A stretch of 64,000 nt of DNA from Hymenobacter sp. BRD67 (GTDB lineage: Bacteria; Bacteroidota; Bacteroidia; Cytophagales; Hymenobacteraceae): contig NZ_CP053904.1 in the NCBI RefSeq assembly GCF_013256425.1, positions 620,001 through 684,000 on the forward strand. The letters are read 5' to 3'. The notes under the pieces were generated by a model that saw nothing but the letters and a program-made list of their open reading frames with translations, ran no database searches and was not told where the DNA came from. Positions 26,837 to 35,262 of this stretch are shown piece by piece. Each line of letters opens with the position of its first letter. The stretch's first letter is position 1. Position numbers and translations under genes: made by a program.

Positions 26837-27633
26837 CTAGGTAATGGGATGAGCAGGCCAGCCCACCAGAAACGTAACGCGCGGCCCCACCAGTGGCGCA
26901 GCTGCCCGGCCTGCCAGTGGTAGCGTCCGGCCGGGTCGGCCTCGTGGGCCAGGGCCAGTAGCTCGTCTGTAGGGTACATGCGCAGGATAGAAACCACGCC
27001 ATCCCAGATGGTAGTGAGCGGAATAAGCGGCAGTAAGTAGGTGAACACCAGCCGGCTGAGCCGGAAAGGCCGAAAAAATGGCGTGAGCAGCAGCTGCGCC
27101 ACCGGCAGTACCGTAAGCGCCAGCCCGATTTCGAGCCAGCTTTTGGCCGCCCCCTCAAATACGCCAATGCCCGTGCCGCCCGCCACGGCATCGCGTAGCA
27201 GGGCTTGTGCCTGGGGCGGCGCAAAGTGATGGAAGGCCGAAAAAATAATCCGGAAGCCCGATAGCTCAGCGGGCACGGCCAGCGCATCGACGGCCGCCGG
27301 ATGCCCCTGAATAGCTCCGCTAGTGCGCCGGGACACATCGGCCCAGGCGGCTGGCTGCGGGTAGAGGTCGGTGAGCGTGATGGAAACGTTGGGTAGCTGC
27401 TGGTGGCGCAGGGCAGCCAGCACGGTTTCGGTACCGCCGCCCGCGCCGGCCCCCAGCTCCAGCAGCTGGGTTTGGCCAGTGCGGCGCAGGCCCTCGGCCA
27501 GTAGCGGGGCCACCGGGCGGTAAGTGCCCAGCCCCGATATCATAAAGCGCAGGTAGTCCATCTGGCCCGCCCGAATAACGGCCGGAAACCACGGCAAGTC
27601 CTCAAACTCGAATAAACGTAGGCGTAGCTTCAC
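26837..27633 (-). CDS. Class I SAM-dependent methyltransferase
   Basis: The likely start is GTG 27633 (VKLRLRLFEFEDLPWFPAVIRAG). The SAM-binding motif I is TQLLELGAGAGGG, followed by SITLTDLYPQPAAW and IIFSAFHHFAPPQAQALL. A hydrophobic stretch near the C-terminus (LVFTYLLPLIPLTTIW) suggests membrane contact. As printed, the frame runs on to 26713 through the start of the UbiA gene. Restoring one base in the G run 26846-26848 creates a stop at 26837 and a whole-codon length of 265 residues, which I favour. With the prenyltransferase directly downstream, a joint pathway modifying a prenylated lipid or quinone is plausible but unproven. Confidence 0.7.
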
Positions 27634-27683
27634 AAAAAAGCACTTACGGCAGATAGCCTGCTGGCAGATAAGAATAAACGAAA

Positions 27684-27729
27684 AAACCGGACTACCGGGT
27701 GGCATTCACGCCGTCCGATAGTCCGGTTT
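27684..27729 (-). terminator. Terminator of the DUF4197 gene
   Basis: AAACCGGACTA (27684-27694) pairs with TAGTCCGGTTT (27719-27729). On the minus strand the stem ends in a run of six T residues. Confidence 0.75.
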
Positions 27730-27751
27730 CATCAGTCGGCCAGCCTGTCTC

Positions 27752-28525
27752 TTAATTACCGCCTATTCCGAATACCTTCTTCAGCAGTGAGGTAGTGCGG
27801 GCCACCGGATTGGTGCGGATATCCGCTTCCTCCTGAGCGATAAGCGTAAACAACCCATCAATGGCCTTGCCGGTAGCATATTGGTTGAGGTCGGTTTGCA
27901 CCGGCGTTACGAGCGGCAGCTTGTTGTAGGTAGTGGTAAGCGTGGAATAATACCGGGTAGCTTCCACTTTATCAAGGCTTTGCTGCATGATGGGCATAAA
28001 GGCCGTGGTGAGCTGTGAGGTAGTGGTGCGCTTGAGGTATTGAGTAGCCGCATCCTTCTGACCGGTCAGGATATTCCACACATCAGTGAAAGTCAGCTGC
28101 TTAATGGCATTGATAAATATCGGCTTGGCGCTCTTGGCCGCGTCTTCCGCGCCCCGGTTCAGCGACAGCTCAAACTTATCGACCTGGCTACCCAGCCCGA
28201 TGCTGCGCAGGGTGGTGGCTACCTTCTGCGCATCGGGCGGGAAGGGAATATGAATCAGCTTATTCAGGTTGAAGCCGTCAGTCTGCGAAGCCTGGTCCGA
28301 GCCCTTCGAAATACCCTGGATTAACGCTTCTTTAAGCCCATTGGCCGCTTCCGTATTAGTGAGGCCACTCACGCCGGTTGTGGTGGTAGTAGTGGTGGTA
28401 GTCGTGGTTTTTTTGGCGCTCGGTAGCTTGAAGCCACCTAAGCCAGGAATGGTAATGGTTTGGGCCACAGCTACCTGTACAAAGCTGCCAAGCACAAGCA
28501 GGGCGAGCAGAAAACGATTTTTCAT
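27752..28525 (-). CDS. DUF4197 domain secreted protein with poly-threonine tract
   Basis: From ATG 28525 the protein has 257 residues: signal peptide (MKNRFLLALLVLGSFVQVAVAQ), a short linker with eleven consecutive threonines encoded by mixed ACC/ACT/ACG codons, then the DUF4197 domain (TNTEAANGLKEALIQGISKGSDQAS, NKLIHIPFPPDAQKVATTLRSIGLG, KQLTFTDVWNILTGQKDAATQYL). DUF4197 proteins are common, uncharacterised periplasmic or outer-membrane proteins. The open frame reaches 28648, but the added residues precede a clear signal peptide and are rejected. It is a single-gene unit with its own terminator. Confidence 0.85.
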   Translation of the reverse strand: MKNRFLLALLVLGSFVQVAVAQTITIPGLGGFKLPSAKKTTTTTTTTTTTGVSGLTNTEAANGLKEALIQGISKGSDQASQTDGFNLNKLIHIPFPPDAQKVATTLRSIGLGSQVDKFELSLNRGAEDAAKSAKPIFINAIKQLTFTDVWNILTGQKDAATQYLKRTTTSQLTTAFMPIMQQSLDKVEATRYYSTLTTTYNKLPLVTPVQTDLNQYATGKAIDGLFTLIAQEEADIRTNPVARTTSLLKKVFGIGGN

Positions 28526-28828
28526 AAATAAAAAAGAAGTCTGAGAGCAACAAAGAAAACGCCGGGCAACCCAGCTACCACAGGCAGTAACCCCTACTGC
28601 GGCCGCCAGGTGCCAGCGCTTAGCCAAAAGCTGTACCAAACTCTGCAAAGTCAGGAATGCTACCGGCCAGAAATAAGAGGCTATCCGAAAAATAGTTTCT
28701 GGGTAAAAAGGTTGTCATGCCTCGACAAGCTGAGCATAACGGTCTGATTATTTTTTGGATAGACTCTTAGCTGCGAGCGATTTTAAGGAAAAAAAAAGCT
28801 GTAGCCTGGCAATATGGTCCGGGTGCAG
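28526..28828. other. Gap between divergent DUF4197 and membrane-protein genes
   Basis: It holds a degraded family A repeat around 28712-28745 (TGTCATGCCTCGACAAGCTG) and a weak TTTCTTTG box for the DUF4197 gene. Nothing coding was seen. Confidence 0.45.
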
Positions 28829-28847
28829 TAGCTTTGCATCACAAAGT
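28829..28847 (+). promoter_or_regulatory. Promoter box overlapping operator site 1
   Basis: TAGCTTTG (28829-28836) matches TAnnTTTG exactly. Its TTTG is the left half of an inverted repeat CTTTG-CATCA-CAAAG, with the right half continuing AAGTACTT. The ATG of the membrane-protein gene follows at 28863. A nearly identical site is at 29911-29927, before the third gene of the cassette. A protein bound here would cover the -7 element and repress. Confidence 0.65.
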
Positions 28848-28862
28848 ACTTCACTTACCTGC

Positions 28863-29527
28863 ATGAAGCCCGCCGCCCAAGACCCCCTGGCTCAGCTTAC
28901 TGAGATTCGCGCCATCATGGAACGCAGCTCGCGCTTCCTGTCGCTGAGCGGCTTGAGTGGGGTAGGAGCGGGCGTGGTGGCGCTGGTGGGCACAGCCGTG
29001 GGCAATTACTACCTGACCATTCGGGCGCTGCAACACAACTACCGCGAGCTGGCCCAGAGCACCGTAAGCGAGCGCTGGCAGATGCTTCCATTCCTGCTGG
29101 GGCTATCGCTGGCCATGATAGGCGCGGCGCTGCTGGTAGCCGCGTTTTTTACGCTGCGCCGCACCCGGCGCGAGGGCTGCGCTCACTCTGGACGGCCCCC
29201 GCCCGGCGCTTGCTGGCCGCCCTGCTCATTCCGCTGGCCGCGGGCGGGCTTTTCTGCCTCAAGCTCTACCTCACGGGCGCCCCTGAGCTGGTAATCCCCG
29301 GCATGCTGGTATTCTACGGGCTGGCTTTGCTCAACGGCAGCAAGTATACCCTGGATGAGATTAAATACCTGGGCCTTTGGCAAGTAGGCCTGGGCCTGGT
29401 GGCCGTGCTGCTGCCCGAGTATGGCCTGCTGCTGTTCGGGCTGGGCTTTGGCCTGGGGCACATCTTCTATGGCCTGCTGCTGTATAATCGTTATGAGCGC
29501 CCAAGCCGGGCGAACTTTACCGCCTAG
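28863..29527 (+). CDS. Polytopic membrane protein paired with the winged-helix regulator (frameshifted)
   Basis: Two open frames join into a 221-residue protein when one G is restored in the run 29174-29176. It begins MKPAAQDPLAQLTEIRAIME and has six probable transmembrane helices (including LSGLSGVGAGVVALVGTAVG, WQMLPFLLGLSLAMIGAALL and LGLWQVGLGLVAVLLPEYG). Its stop codon TAG overlaps the GTG start of the regulator gene by one base, so translation is probably coupled. I recognise no named domain; similar proteins precede regulators of this type in Bacteroidota as I recall. It may modulate the regulator from the membrane, which is inference. Confidence 0.7.
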
Positions 29528-29820
29528 TGAAGTACGCCATCCACACTCTCAACAAAGCTTTTGACCACCGGGTACGCCTCGGCGTAATGGCGGTGCTGTT
29601 GGCCAACGAACTGGTGAGCTTCAATGACTTAAAAGAAAGCCTCGACCTCACCGATGGGAACCTGGCCTCGCACGTTTCGGCCCTCGAAAAAGCAGGCTAT
29701 GTGCTGGTTAGCAAGCAGTTTATTGGGAAAAAGCCGAATACGACCTACACCGCCACGGCGGCGGGTAAGCAAGCCTTTCAGGAGCATTTGGCCGCGCTGG
29801 AGAAGTTGTTGCGTGGGTAG
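29527..29820 (+). CDS. Winged-helix transcriptional regulator (HTH_27 / PadR-MarR-like)
   Basis: A 97-residue protein starting at GTG 29527. It is essentially one winged helix: FDHRVRLGVMAVLLANELVSF (helix 1), NDLKESLDLTDGNLASHVSALEKAGYV (helix-turn-helix), then the wing KQFIGKKPNTTYTATAAGKQAF and a final helix. It overlaps the preceding membrane-protein gene by one base and is followed, after a small terminator, by a DUF4153-like gene with the same operator palindrome. The likely target is therefore CTTTG-CATnA-CAAAG, giving autoregulation and control of the neighbour. It lacks any evident ligand domain, so signal input may come through the coupled membrane protein. Confidence 0.85.
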   Translation: MKYAIHTLNKAFDHRVRLGVMAVLLANELVSFNDLKESLDLTDGNLASHVSALEKAGYVLVSKQFIGKKPNTTYTATAAGKQAFQEHLAALEKLLRG

Positions 29821-29878
29821 TGCTACGCTAATAAGCAGTAATGTTAAGAAGCTCCCGTATTCAGCACCCAACAAATCA

Positions 29879-29900
29879 GGCCGCTACAAGCGGTTTTTTT
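29879..29900 (+). terminator. Small intrinsic terminator after the regulator
   Basis: CCGCT-ACA-AGCGG followed by seven T residues. The stem is short but the T run is good; it separates the regulator operon from the DUF4153-like gene. Confidence 0.55.
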
Positions 29901-29910
29901 ACCATTCTTT

Positions 29911-29927
29911 ACTTTGCATAACAAAGT
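29911..29927 (+). promoter_or_regulatory. Operator site 2, perfect palindrome
   Basis: ACTTTG-CATAA-CAAAGT, with perfect 6-base arms, ten bases before the ATG at 29937. Its TTTG again coincides with a -7-like box (TTACTTTG). It matches operator site 1 at 16 of 17 positions except the spacer and the outer base. Confidence 0.65.
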
Positions 29928-29936
29928 TCTTTCAAT

Positions 29937-31581
29937 ATGAACCCATCCATTTCCTGGGGCGCGAAAGCCCCCGCTGCCGCGCCGGCTTTCCGGCTCTCCG
30001 TGCTGCTAAGCAGCCTGCTGGCTTCGGCCACCGTGCTGAGCGATTATTTGTTCTGGCACGAGTCGACCGGGATGAATGTGCTGGCTTACATGGTGTTTCT
30101 GGTGGGAGCACACCTGGTAGTGCTGCCGCGCCACGCGCCAGTACGGCGCACGCTGAGGTTTTGGGTAGCGGTGCTGGGCTGCGTAGGGAGCGGGGCGTTG
30201 GTAGCCTGGTACGGCTCGGGGCAGCCATGCTGGCGGCGCTGGCTTCGGGCTTGCTGCTGGTGGGGCTGGTAAACCAGCCATCGCTGCAGCTGGTGGCCTC
30301 GGCGGTGCTCACGGCGGCCCTGGGCGTGCTGCCGGCCGTGGCGGCGGTGCTGGGCAGCGTGCGAGCGCCCGGCCAGGTAGGGCCACAGCTGCGGCGCGCG
30401 TGGTTTTATGGACGCTTGCTGCTGGTACCACTGCTGGCGCTGGGAATATTTCAGGTCTTATTTGCGGTGGCAAATCCGCAGTATGGCGCGCTTTCGGCCC
30501 GCTTGTGGGCAGTGCTGGCCGACTGGCTGGCGCGGCTATTGGATACTATCTCGGTGCCGCACCTGCTTTTTCTGGTGCTGTGTGGGGTGGGGGCGGCGGG
30601 CGCGCTGGTAACGGTGCCCGTGCATATTCTGAGCGACCGGGAGGCCCGTTTTGGGGAGTTTGTGCGGCGGCAGCGCGACCGGGTGGCCTCGCTGGGCGTG
30701 CGGCGGCCCGATTTTGGGCTCACTACCCGGCGGCTGCCCGACCTGCGCAAGGAGTGGCTGGCGGCCGTGGTGAGCTTTGGCCTGCTCAATGGCCTACTAC
30801 TGGTAGTGAACATGGTAGATATCCGCTGGCTCTGGTTTGGCTTCGTGCCCGCGACGGGCTTCGACCTCACGCAGTTTGTGCACGAGGGGACTTACGTACT
30901 GATTTTCAGTATTCTGCTGGCGGCCGGCATCATGCTGTGGTTTTTTCGGCGCAATCTAAATTTCTACCAGCCGGGCCTGCCGCTGCTGCGCTGGGGCGCT
31001 ACGCTGTGGGTGGTGCAGAATGTGGTGCTGGCCGGGTCGGTAGCGCTGCGCAATTACTACTATATCAGCTATACCGGGCTGGCCTACAAGCGAATCGGGG
31101 TGTATGCCTTTCTGCTGCTCACGGTATTCGGACTGGGCACGCTGCTGCTCAAAATCTGGCAGCGGCGCTCGGCGTTCAGCCTCGTGCGCCTCAATTCGTG
31201 GGCGGCTTATGCGGTAGTACTGCTACTGGCGGCCGGCAACTGGGAAATCTGGATTGCCGACTACAACCTGCAAGCCCGCTTTCCACGCCTGGATATAGGC
31301 TTTTTGCTGAATATGCCGCCCCGCGTGCTACCCGTGCTGGCCGCCCGCGCGGTGCTGATTAGCCAGGCCAAAGAGCTGGTCGTGGAAGATGAGTACGGCG
31401 TTTTCCGGCCCTGAGTCCGGCCGCCGCGCAGCAGCTGCTCCGTGCCCGCCTGGCCGGGTTCCGGGCCGGGTACCCGGCCCGGAACTGGCAGAGCCGGACC
31501 ATCGCGGCCGGGCAGGCCTACGAGGAGCTGACCGCTCGCCTTGGGCCACCTGCCGGAGCAGCCGACCTGGTTCGGAAGTAA
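29937..31581 (+). CDS. DUF4153/DUF4173-family large membrane protein (frameshifted)
   Basis: Three open frames join into a 548-residue protein if one base is restored at 30218-30221 and another at 31409-31411. The protein starts MNPSISWGAKAPAAAPAF and has about a dozen hydrophobic helices. The most conserved-looking block is FDLTQFVHEGTYVLIFSILL followed by FFRRNLNFY; the C-terminal soluble part contains GYPARNWQSRTIAAGQAYEEL, like other members of this domain family. The function is unknown. It shares an operator with the regulator operon immediately upstream and probably forms a regulated membrane module with it. The next gene, a radical SAM protein, starts 18 bases after its stop and may be cotranscribed. 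Confidence 0.75.
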
Positions 31582-31599
31582 GATTTTTTAGCTATTGCC

Positions 31600-33036
31600 A
31601 TGAAAGTCAAGCTCATTTTGCCCGCGCTCACCGAGGCCACCAACCCGTACTGGCGGCCCATCAAGTACTCGCTGTTTCCGCCGCTGGGGCTGGCTACGCT
31701 GGCCGCTTACCTGCCGCCCGACTGGGACGCCGATATGCAGGACGAGCACGTCGAGCCGCTGCGCCTCGACGATGCGCCCGACCTGGTCGTCATCCAGGTG
31801 TACATCACCAATGCGTACCGGGCCTACGCGCTGGCCGACCACTACCGCGCGCAGGGTGCCTATGTGTGCCTGGGCGGCCTGCACGTAACGAGCCTGCCCG
31901 ACGAGGCCGCGCCCCATGCCGATAGTATTTTTCTGGGGCCGGGCGAGGAGACGTTCCCGGCGTTTCTGGCCGACTGGCGGGCCGGCCATGCCCGGCCGCG
32001 CTACGTATCGGGAGCGGGGCGCACACTGGTGGGCGTGCCACCTATCCGGCGCGACCTCATCAAGCGCGAGCGCTACCTCGTGCCCAACTCGCTTGTGGTG
32101 ACGCGCGGCTGCCCGCACCACTGCGATTTTTGCTACAAGGATGCCTTTTTTGCCGGTGGCAAGTCGTTTTATACCCAAACCGTGGACGACGCGCTGGCCG
32201 AGATAAACCGCCTGCCCGGCCGCCACCTCTACTTTCTCGACGACCACCTGCTGGGCAATGTGCGCTTCGCAGCCGGCCTCTTCGAGGGAATGCGCGGCCT
32301 GGGCCGGCTGTTTCAGGGCGCAGCCACAGTGGATAGCATTCTGCGCGACAATGGCTTGCTGGAAAAGGCGGCGCAGGCAGGTTTGCGCAGCTTGTTCGTG
32401 GGCTTTGAGACGCTGAGCCCGGCGAATCTGAAAGCGAGCAACAAGCCCCAAAACCTGGGGCGCGACTACGCGGCGGCTATCCGCCGGCTGCACGACTTGG
32501 GGATTATGGTGAACGGCAGCTTCGTGTTTGGGCTCGACGACGACCGGCCCAGCGTGTTCGACCGCACTGTGGAATGGGCAGTAAAGCAGGGAATTACTAC
32601 GGCGACTTTCCACATTGCCACGCCTTATCCGGGCACGGCGCTTTTTCAGCAGATGGAAGCCCAGGGCCGCCTGCTGCACCGTCGCTGGAATGAGTATGAC
32701 ACCCGCACGGTGGTGTGCCGGCCGGGGCCGTACCTCACCGCCCGCCAGCTCAAAAACGGCTATGACCAGGCTTACCGCGACTTCTATTCCTGGCCGAATA
32801 TCACCCGCGCCAGCCTCGTGCACGACACCCTGCGCCACCAGCTCAAGCACTTCGCCTACGCCGGCGGCTGGAAAAAATTTGAGCCACTCTGGAATTTCGT
32901 CATCAAAACCCGCCACCTCGATACCATGCGCCCGCTGCTCGAAGGCATCCTAAGCAAGGTGCGCGGCGCCGACGAAAAGGCCGGGCATGGCGCCGCCCCG
33001 CTAGCCCCGAAAGCGCCGCGCCTGAACTGCTGCTGA
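31600..33036 (+). CDS. B12-binding-domain radical SAM protein
   Basis: A 478-residue protein with an N-terminal Rossmann-like region of the B12-binding type (LPALTEATNPYWRPIKYSLF, PPLGLATLAAYLP, GGLHVTSLPDEA). The radical SAM barrel that follows has the 4Fe-4S motif CPHHCDFC near residue 173 and FVGFETLSPANLKASNK. No classical DxHxxG cobalamin motif was seen, so cobalamin use is uncertain. Such enzymes modify lipids, tetrapyrroles or secondary metabolites using 5'-deoxyadenosyl radicals. The last 30 residues are low-complexity and end in a Cys pair (LNCC). It probably shares a transcript with the DUF4153-like gene. No substrate can be named. Confidence 0.85.
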   Translation: MKVKLILPALTEATNPYWRPIKYSLFPPLGLATLAAYLPPDWDADMQDEHVEPLRLDDAPDLVVIQVYITNAYRAYALADHYRAQGAYVCLGGLHVTSLPDEAAPHADSIFLGPGEETFPAFLADWRAGHARPRYVSGAGRTLVGVPPIRRDLIKRERYLVPNSLVVTRGCPHHCDFCYKDAFFAGGKSFYTQTVDDALAEINRLPGRHLYFLDDHLLGNVRFAAGLFEGMRGLGRLFQGAATVDSILRDNGLLEKAAQAGLRSLFVGFETLSPANLKASNKPQNLGRDYAAAIRRLHDLGIMVNGSFVFGLDDDRPSVFDRTVEWAVKQGITTATFHIATPYPGTALFQQMEAQGRLLHRRWNEYDTRTVVCRPGPYLTARQLKNGYDQAYRDFYSWPNITRASLVHDTLRHQLKHFAYAGGWKKFEPLWNFVIKTRHLDTMRPLLEGILSKVRGADEKAGHGAAPLAPKAPRLNCC

Positions 33037-33159
33037 AGCTGCCAGTGCTGCACTAGATTCCTTTTTCTTCCTGTCATGCTTACAAAGCAAGCAGCTTACC
33101 CGCACTGTTTGGGTGGAGTGCACCAACCTATCTAATAGCCTTTCTGAGCAAAGAAACTT

Positions 33160-33525
33160 ATGCGCAACCCCTTTGAAAAGCCGCACTCACCGGGGCAGTG
33201 GCTGTTAGGCAGTATATGCTGGGCAGTTGCTTGTATTGGTGCGTGGGTAATTATTGGTTATACGTCAGAAATTCAATCTGTTAAAATGACCGGCCCAATC
33301 CTGTATGGGTGTTTCTGGCCTTTGCATTTCATGATTTGGTGGCAGGCGGTACGGGGTGGGTTGTACTGGCTACGAGCTTCACAAGTTGGTGGATGGCTTC
33401 TTAATCTAACCATTACGCTGTGGCTTTTTATTGTAGTTGTTTTTCAAGTAGCTGCCTTAATAGCAGTCACACTGATAACCGTATTTGCAGTGACTTGCTG
33501 GCGAGGAAAATGCATTGATTGGTAA
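33160..33525 (+). CDS. Small hydrophobic protein of unknown function
   Basis: A 121-residue protein with four hydrophobic segments: WLLGSICWAVACIGAWVII, ILYGCFWPLHFMIWW, LLNLTITLWLFIVVVFQ and VAALIAVTLITVFAVTCW. The DNA is AT-richer and uses more A/T third bases than its neighbours, which may mean recent acquisition. It lies 21 bases before the ferritin-like gene on the same strand. No family is recognised. Confidence 0.55.
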   Translation: MRNPFEKPHSPGQWLLGSICWAVACIGAWVIIGYTSEIQSVKMTGPILYGCFWPLHFMIWWQAVRGGLYWLRASQVGGWLLNLTITLWLFIVVVFQVAALIAVTLITVFAVTCWRGKCIDW

Positions 33526-33545
33526 GATATATAAATTCTAAATCC

Positions 33546-34345
33546 ATGAACTTCGCCGACATCAAAACCTATTTCCAGGCTAACCACGCCCGCTTTGCCG
33601 ACCTGGCCTGGGACGACCCGCATCAGCTCGGCCCGGCCGAGCTGCGGGCCGTGCGCGCTTCCCTCCAGACGTTTCAGCGCGGCGAGGGCACCGGTGGCGC
33701 CCACCTTACCGCTCTGGCCGGGCAGGTCGGCGATGCCGACTATGCGGCGGCCATGCAGCTTTTCATTCAGGAAAAGGAAGGCCACGCGGCCCTGCTGGGC
33801 CGGTTTATGGACCGGCAAGGCATCCCGCGCCTGGAAAGGAACTGGCTGCACGCAGTTTTTCGGAGCCTGGGCCGGTCGCTGGGGCTGGTACATATGGTGC
33901 GCGTAATATTGACGGCCGAGGTAGTAGTCACCGTTTACTACCGCGCCCTGTTCAATGCCACGTACTCGGGCTTTTGCAGCAGATTTGCCGCCGCATGCTG
34001 CTCGATAAGGAGCTGCACCTCGTCTTTCATTGCCTGGCCGTCCGGCAGCTGTCGCCCCGGCGCAACCGACTGAGCGCCTGGCTCTGGCGGCAAGCCTACC
34101 GCGCGCTGCTGGCGGGCACGGCGCTGGTCGTGTACGCCACCAACCGGCGCACGCTGCTGGCCGGTGGCTACGGCCTGCTGAGCTTCTGCGCGGCGATTGC
34201 CGACGAGTATGCCCGCATCGAGCAGATGCAGCGGCCCACCGGCCTGCTGGCCCTGCGCGGCGGGGCAGTGCCGGCGGCCGGTCCGCCGACTGAGCTGGTA
34301 GGCGCCTGGCAGTGGCCGGCGCAGCTGGTACGCCCGACCCGGTAG
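33546..34345 (+). CDS. Ferritin-like diiron-type protein (frameshifted)
   Basis: Restoring one G in the run 33968-33970 joins two frames into a 266-residue, mostly helical protein starting MNFADIKTYFQANHARFADL. Two helices carry matching metal-ligand patterns, QEKEGHAALL and LDKELHLVFH ([DE]-K-E-x-H), typical of a four-helix ferritin-like bundle with a carboxylate/histidine diiron site. A hydrophobic stretch AYRALLAGTALVVYATNRRTLLAGGYGLLS lies near the C-terminus. Enzymatic role (oxidase, hydroxylase or metal handling) is not evident. A start at ATG 33546 is used; a TTG at 33519 is also open. Confidence 0.65.
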
Positions 34346-34780
34346 GCAGCAGGCAGCATCGCAAAAGATAAGCACGCTCAACACCAGGCTACCACAAGGG
34401 CCGCCGGGCAACCAGAGCAGTTTCCAAATCCGGGTACCGGGCGGGCTGCCGGCTTTTGGCCGGCTGTCCGCTCGTCGTTCGCGCCGCTCGTTCTGGTACC
34501 GGGCGGGCTGCCAGCCAATCTGTACCCGGACCGGAAATTTGCGCTAAATTGAATGAAGCTGCTGATTTTTTATCCTATGCGAAACTGGTAAAAGGACAAA
34601 AACCAACGCAACGTTTGAAACCTGCTTGTGGGCACCAGGTAACTTTTGCCTGGTTTATTCGTCAAACATTTGTAACTTCAGTTCAACTAGGGATAGTTGA
34701 GTTTCGGCTACCCCGTTGGCTCAAAAATTTGCTACTGCGCGCTTCGCCAGTATCTTGCCTGCGCTTCAACGCCCTGCCCC
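34346..34780. other. 435-base gap with duplicated family B elements
   Basis: Direct copies of GGTACCGGGCGGGCTGCC lie at 34433-34450 and 34495-34512, the first followed by GGCTTTTGGCCGGCTGTCCG, related to the palindromes at 7493 and 21599. After that comes an AT-richer stretch (34545-34690) without a convincing gene. A TATCTTGCC at 34751 may be the promoter of the next gene. Confidence 0.5.
34433..34512. repeat. Family B repeat with 18-base direct repeats
   Basis: GGTACCGGGCGGGCTGCC occurs twice (34433 and 34495), flanking CCGGCTGTCCGCTCGTCG, which also appears in part inside the palindrome at 21599. It looks like a rearranged family B element. Confidence 0.6.
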
Positions 34781-35211
34781 ATGCCCGCTCTTCCGCCACC
34801 CTGCCCCGTGCCAAGCGCCTTTCCCGGGTGGGGCGGGCTATTGGCGCGTTGCAGCTGTTTAAAGAAACGCTGACCATTGTGCTGCTGGGCCTGCCGCTAC
34901 TCTGGCAGCAGCCGCTGCTGGCTCCGGCGGCCCTGCCGGGGCTGGTGCTCTACCTGGCGCGCTGGGTGATGGTGCTGGGCCGGATGCGGCGGCGGGCAGC
35001 TGCTCTCATCTGGGGGTTCACGTTTGTGGATGAGCTGTGGGGCCTGAGCCTATACCTGCACGCCTACGACGCGCCCACCGCCCGGCAGCTGCGTTATCTG
35101 GATTGGAGCTACGGCCTGGGGCTGGTCTGCACGCTGGCTGGTCTGCTCGAAATCGGCTACCGCTACTATCGGGAGCGAATTGGCCGGCGGGCACTGATGC
35201 GCACGGCTTAG
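34781..35211 (+). CDS. Small membrane protein of unknown function
   Basis: A long frame runs 34456-35211, but only its last 140 codons look like protein: SRVGRAIGALQLFKETLTIVLLGLPLLW, LAPAALPGLVLYLARWVMVLGRMRRR, then IWGFTFVDELWGLSLYLHAY and LGLVCTLAGLLEIGYRYYRER. An ATG at 34781 followed by one restored C in 34784-34786 gives MPRSSATLPRAKRLSRVG and 143 residues in whole codons, with a promoter-like TATCTTG 24 bases upstream; this is my preferred start. Four hydrophobic helices are likely. No family is recognised. Confidence 0.5.
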
Positions 35212-35227
35212 CGTTGCGGCTGGCTGG

Positions 35228-35235
35228 TATCTTTG
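35228..35235 (+). promoter_or_regulatory. Promoter -7 box TATCTTTG for the PBP1A gene
   Basis: An exact TAnnTTTG match 27 bases before ATG 35263. It overlaps the first codons of the longest open frame (TTG 35233), which supports the ATG start. Confidence 0.6.
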
Positions 35236-35262
35236 CCTTTCCCTGCCCCTGATTTGCCGTTC

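Noticed and set aside
25938..27338. Extended 466-residue form of the UbiA protein
   Set aside because: The added N-terminus (rich in Arg, Cys, Trp) overlaps the methyltransferase gene in another frame and does not resemble protein; ATG 26819 fits the family.
31389..31925. 178-codon open frame between the DUF4153-like and radical SAM genes
   Set aside because: It overlaps the radical SAM gene in another frame; the true tail of the DUF4153-like protein is in a third frame.
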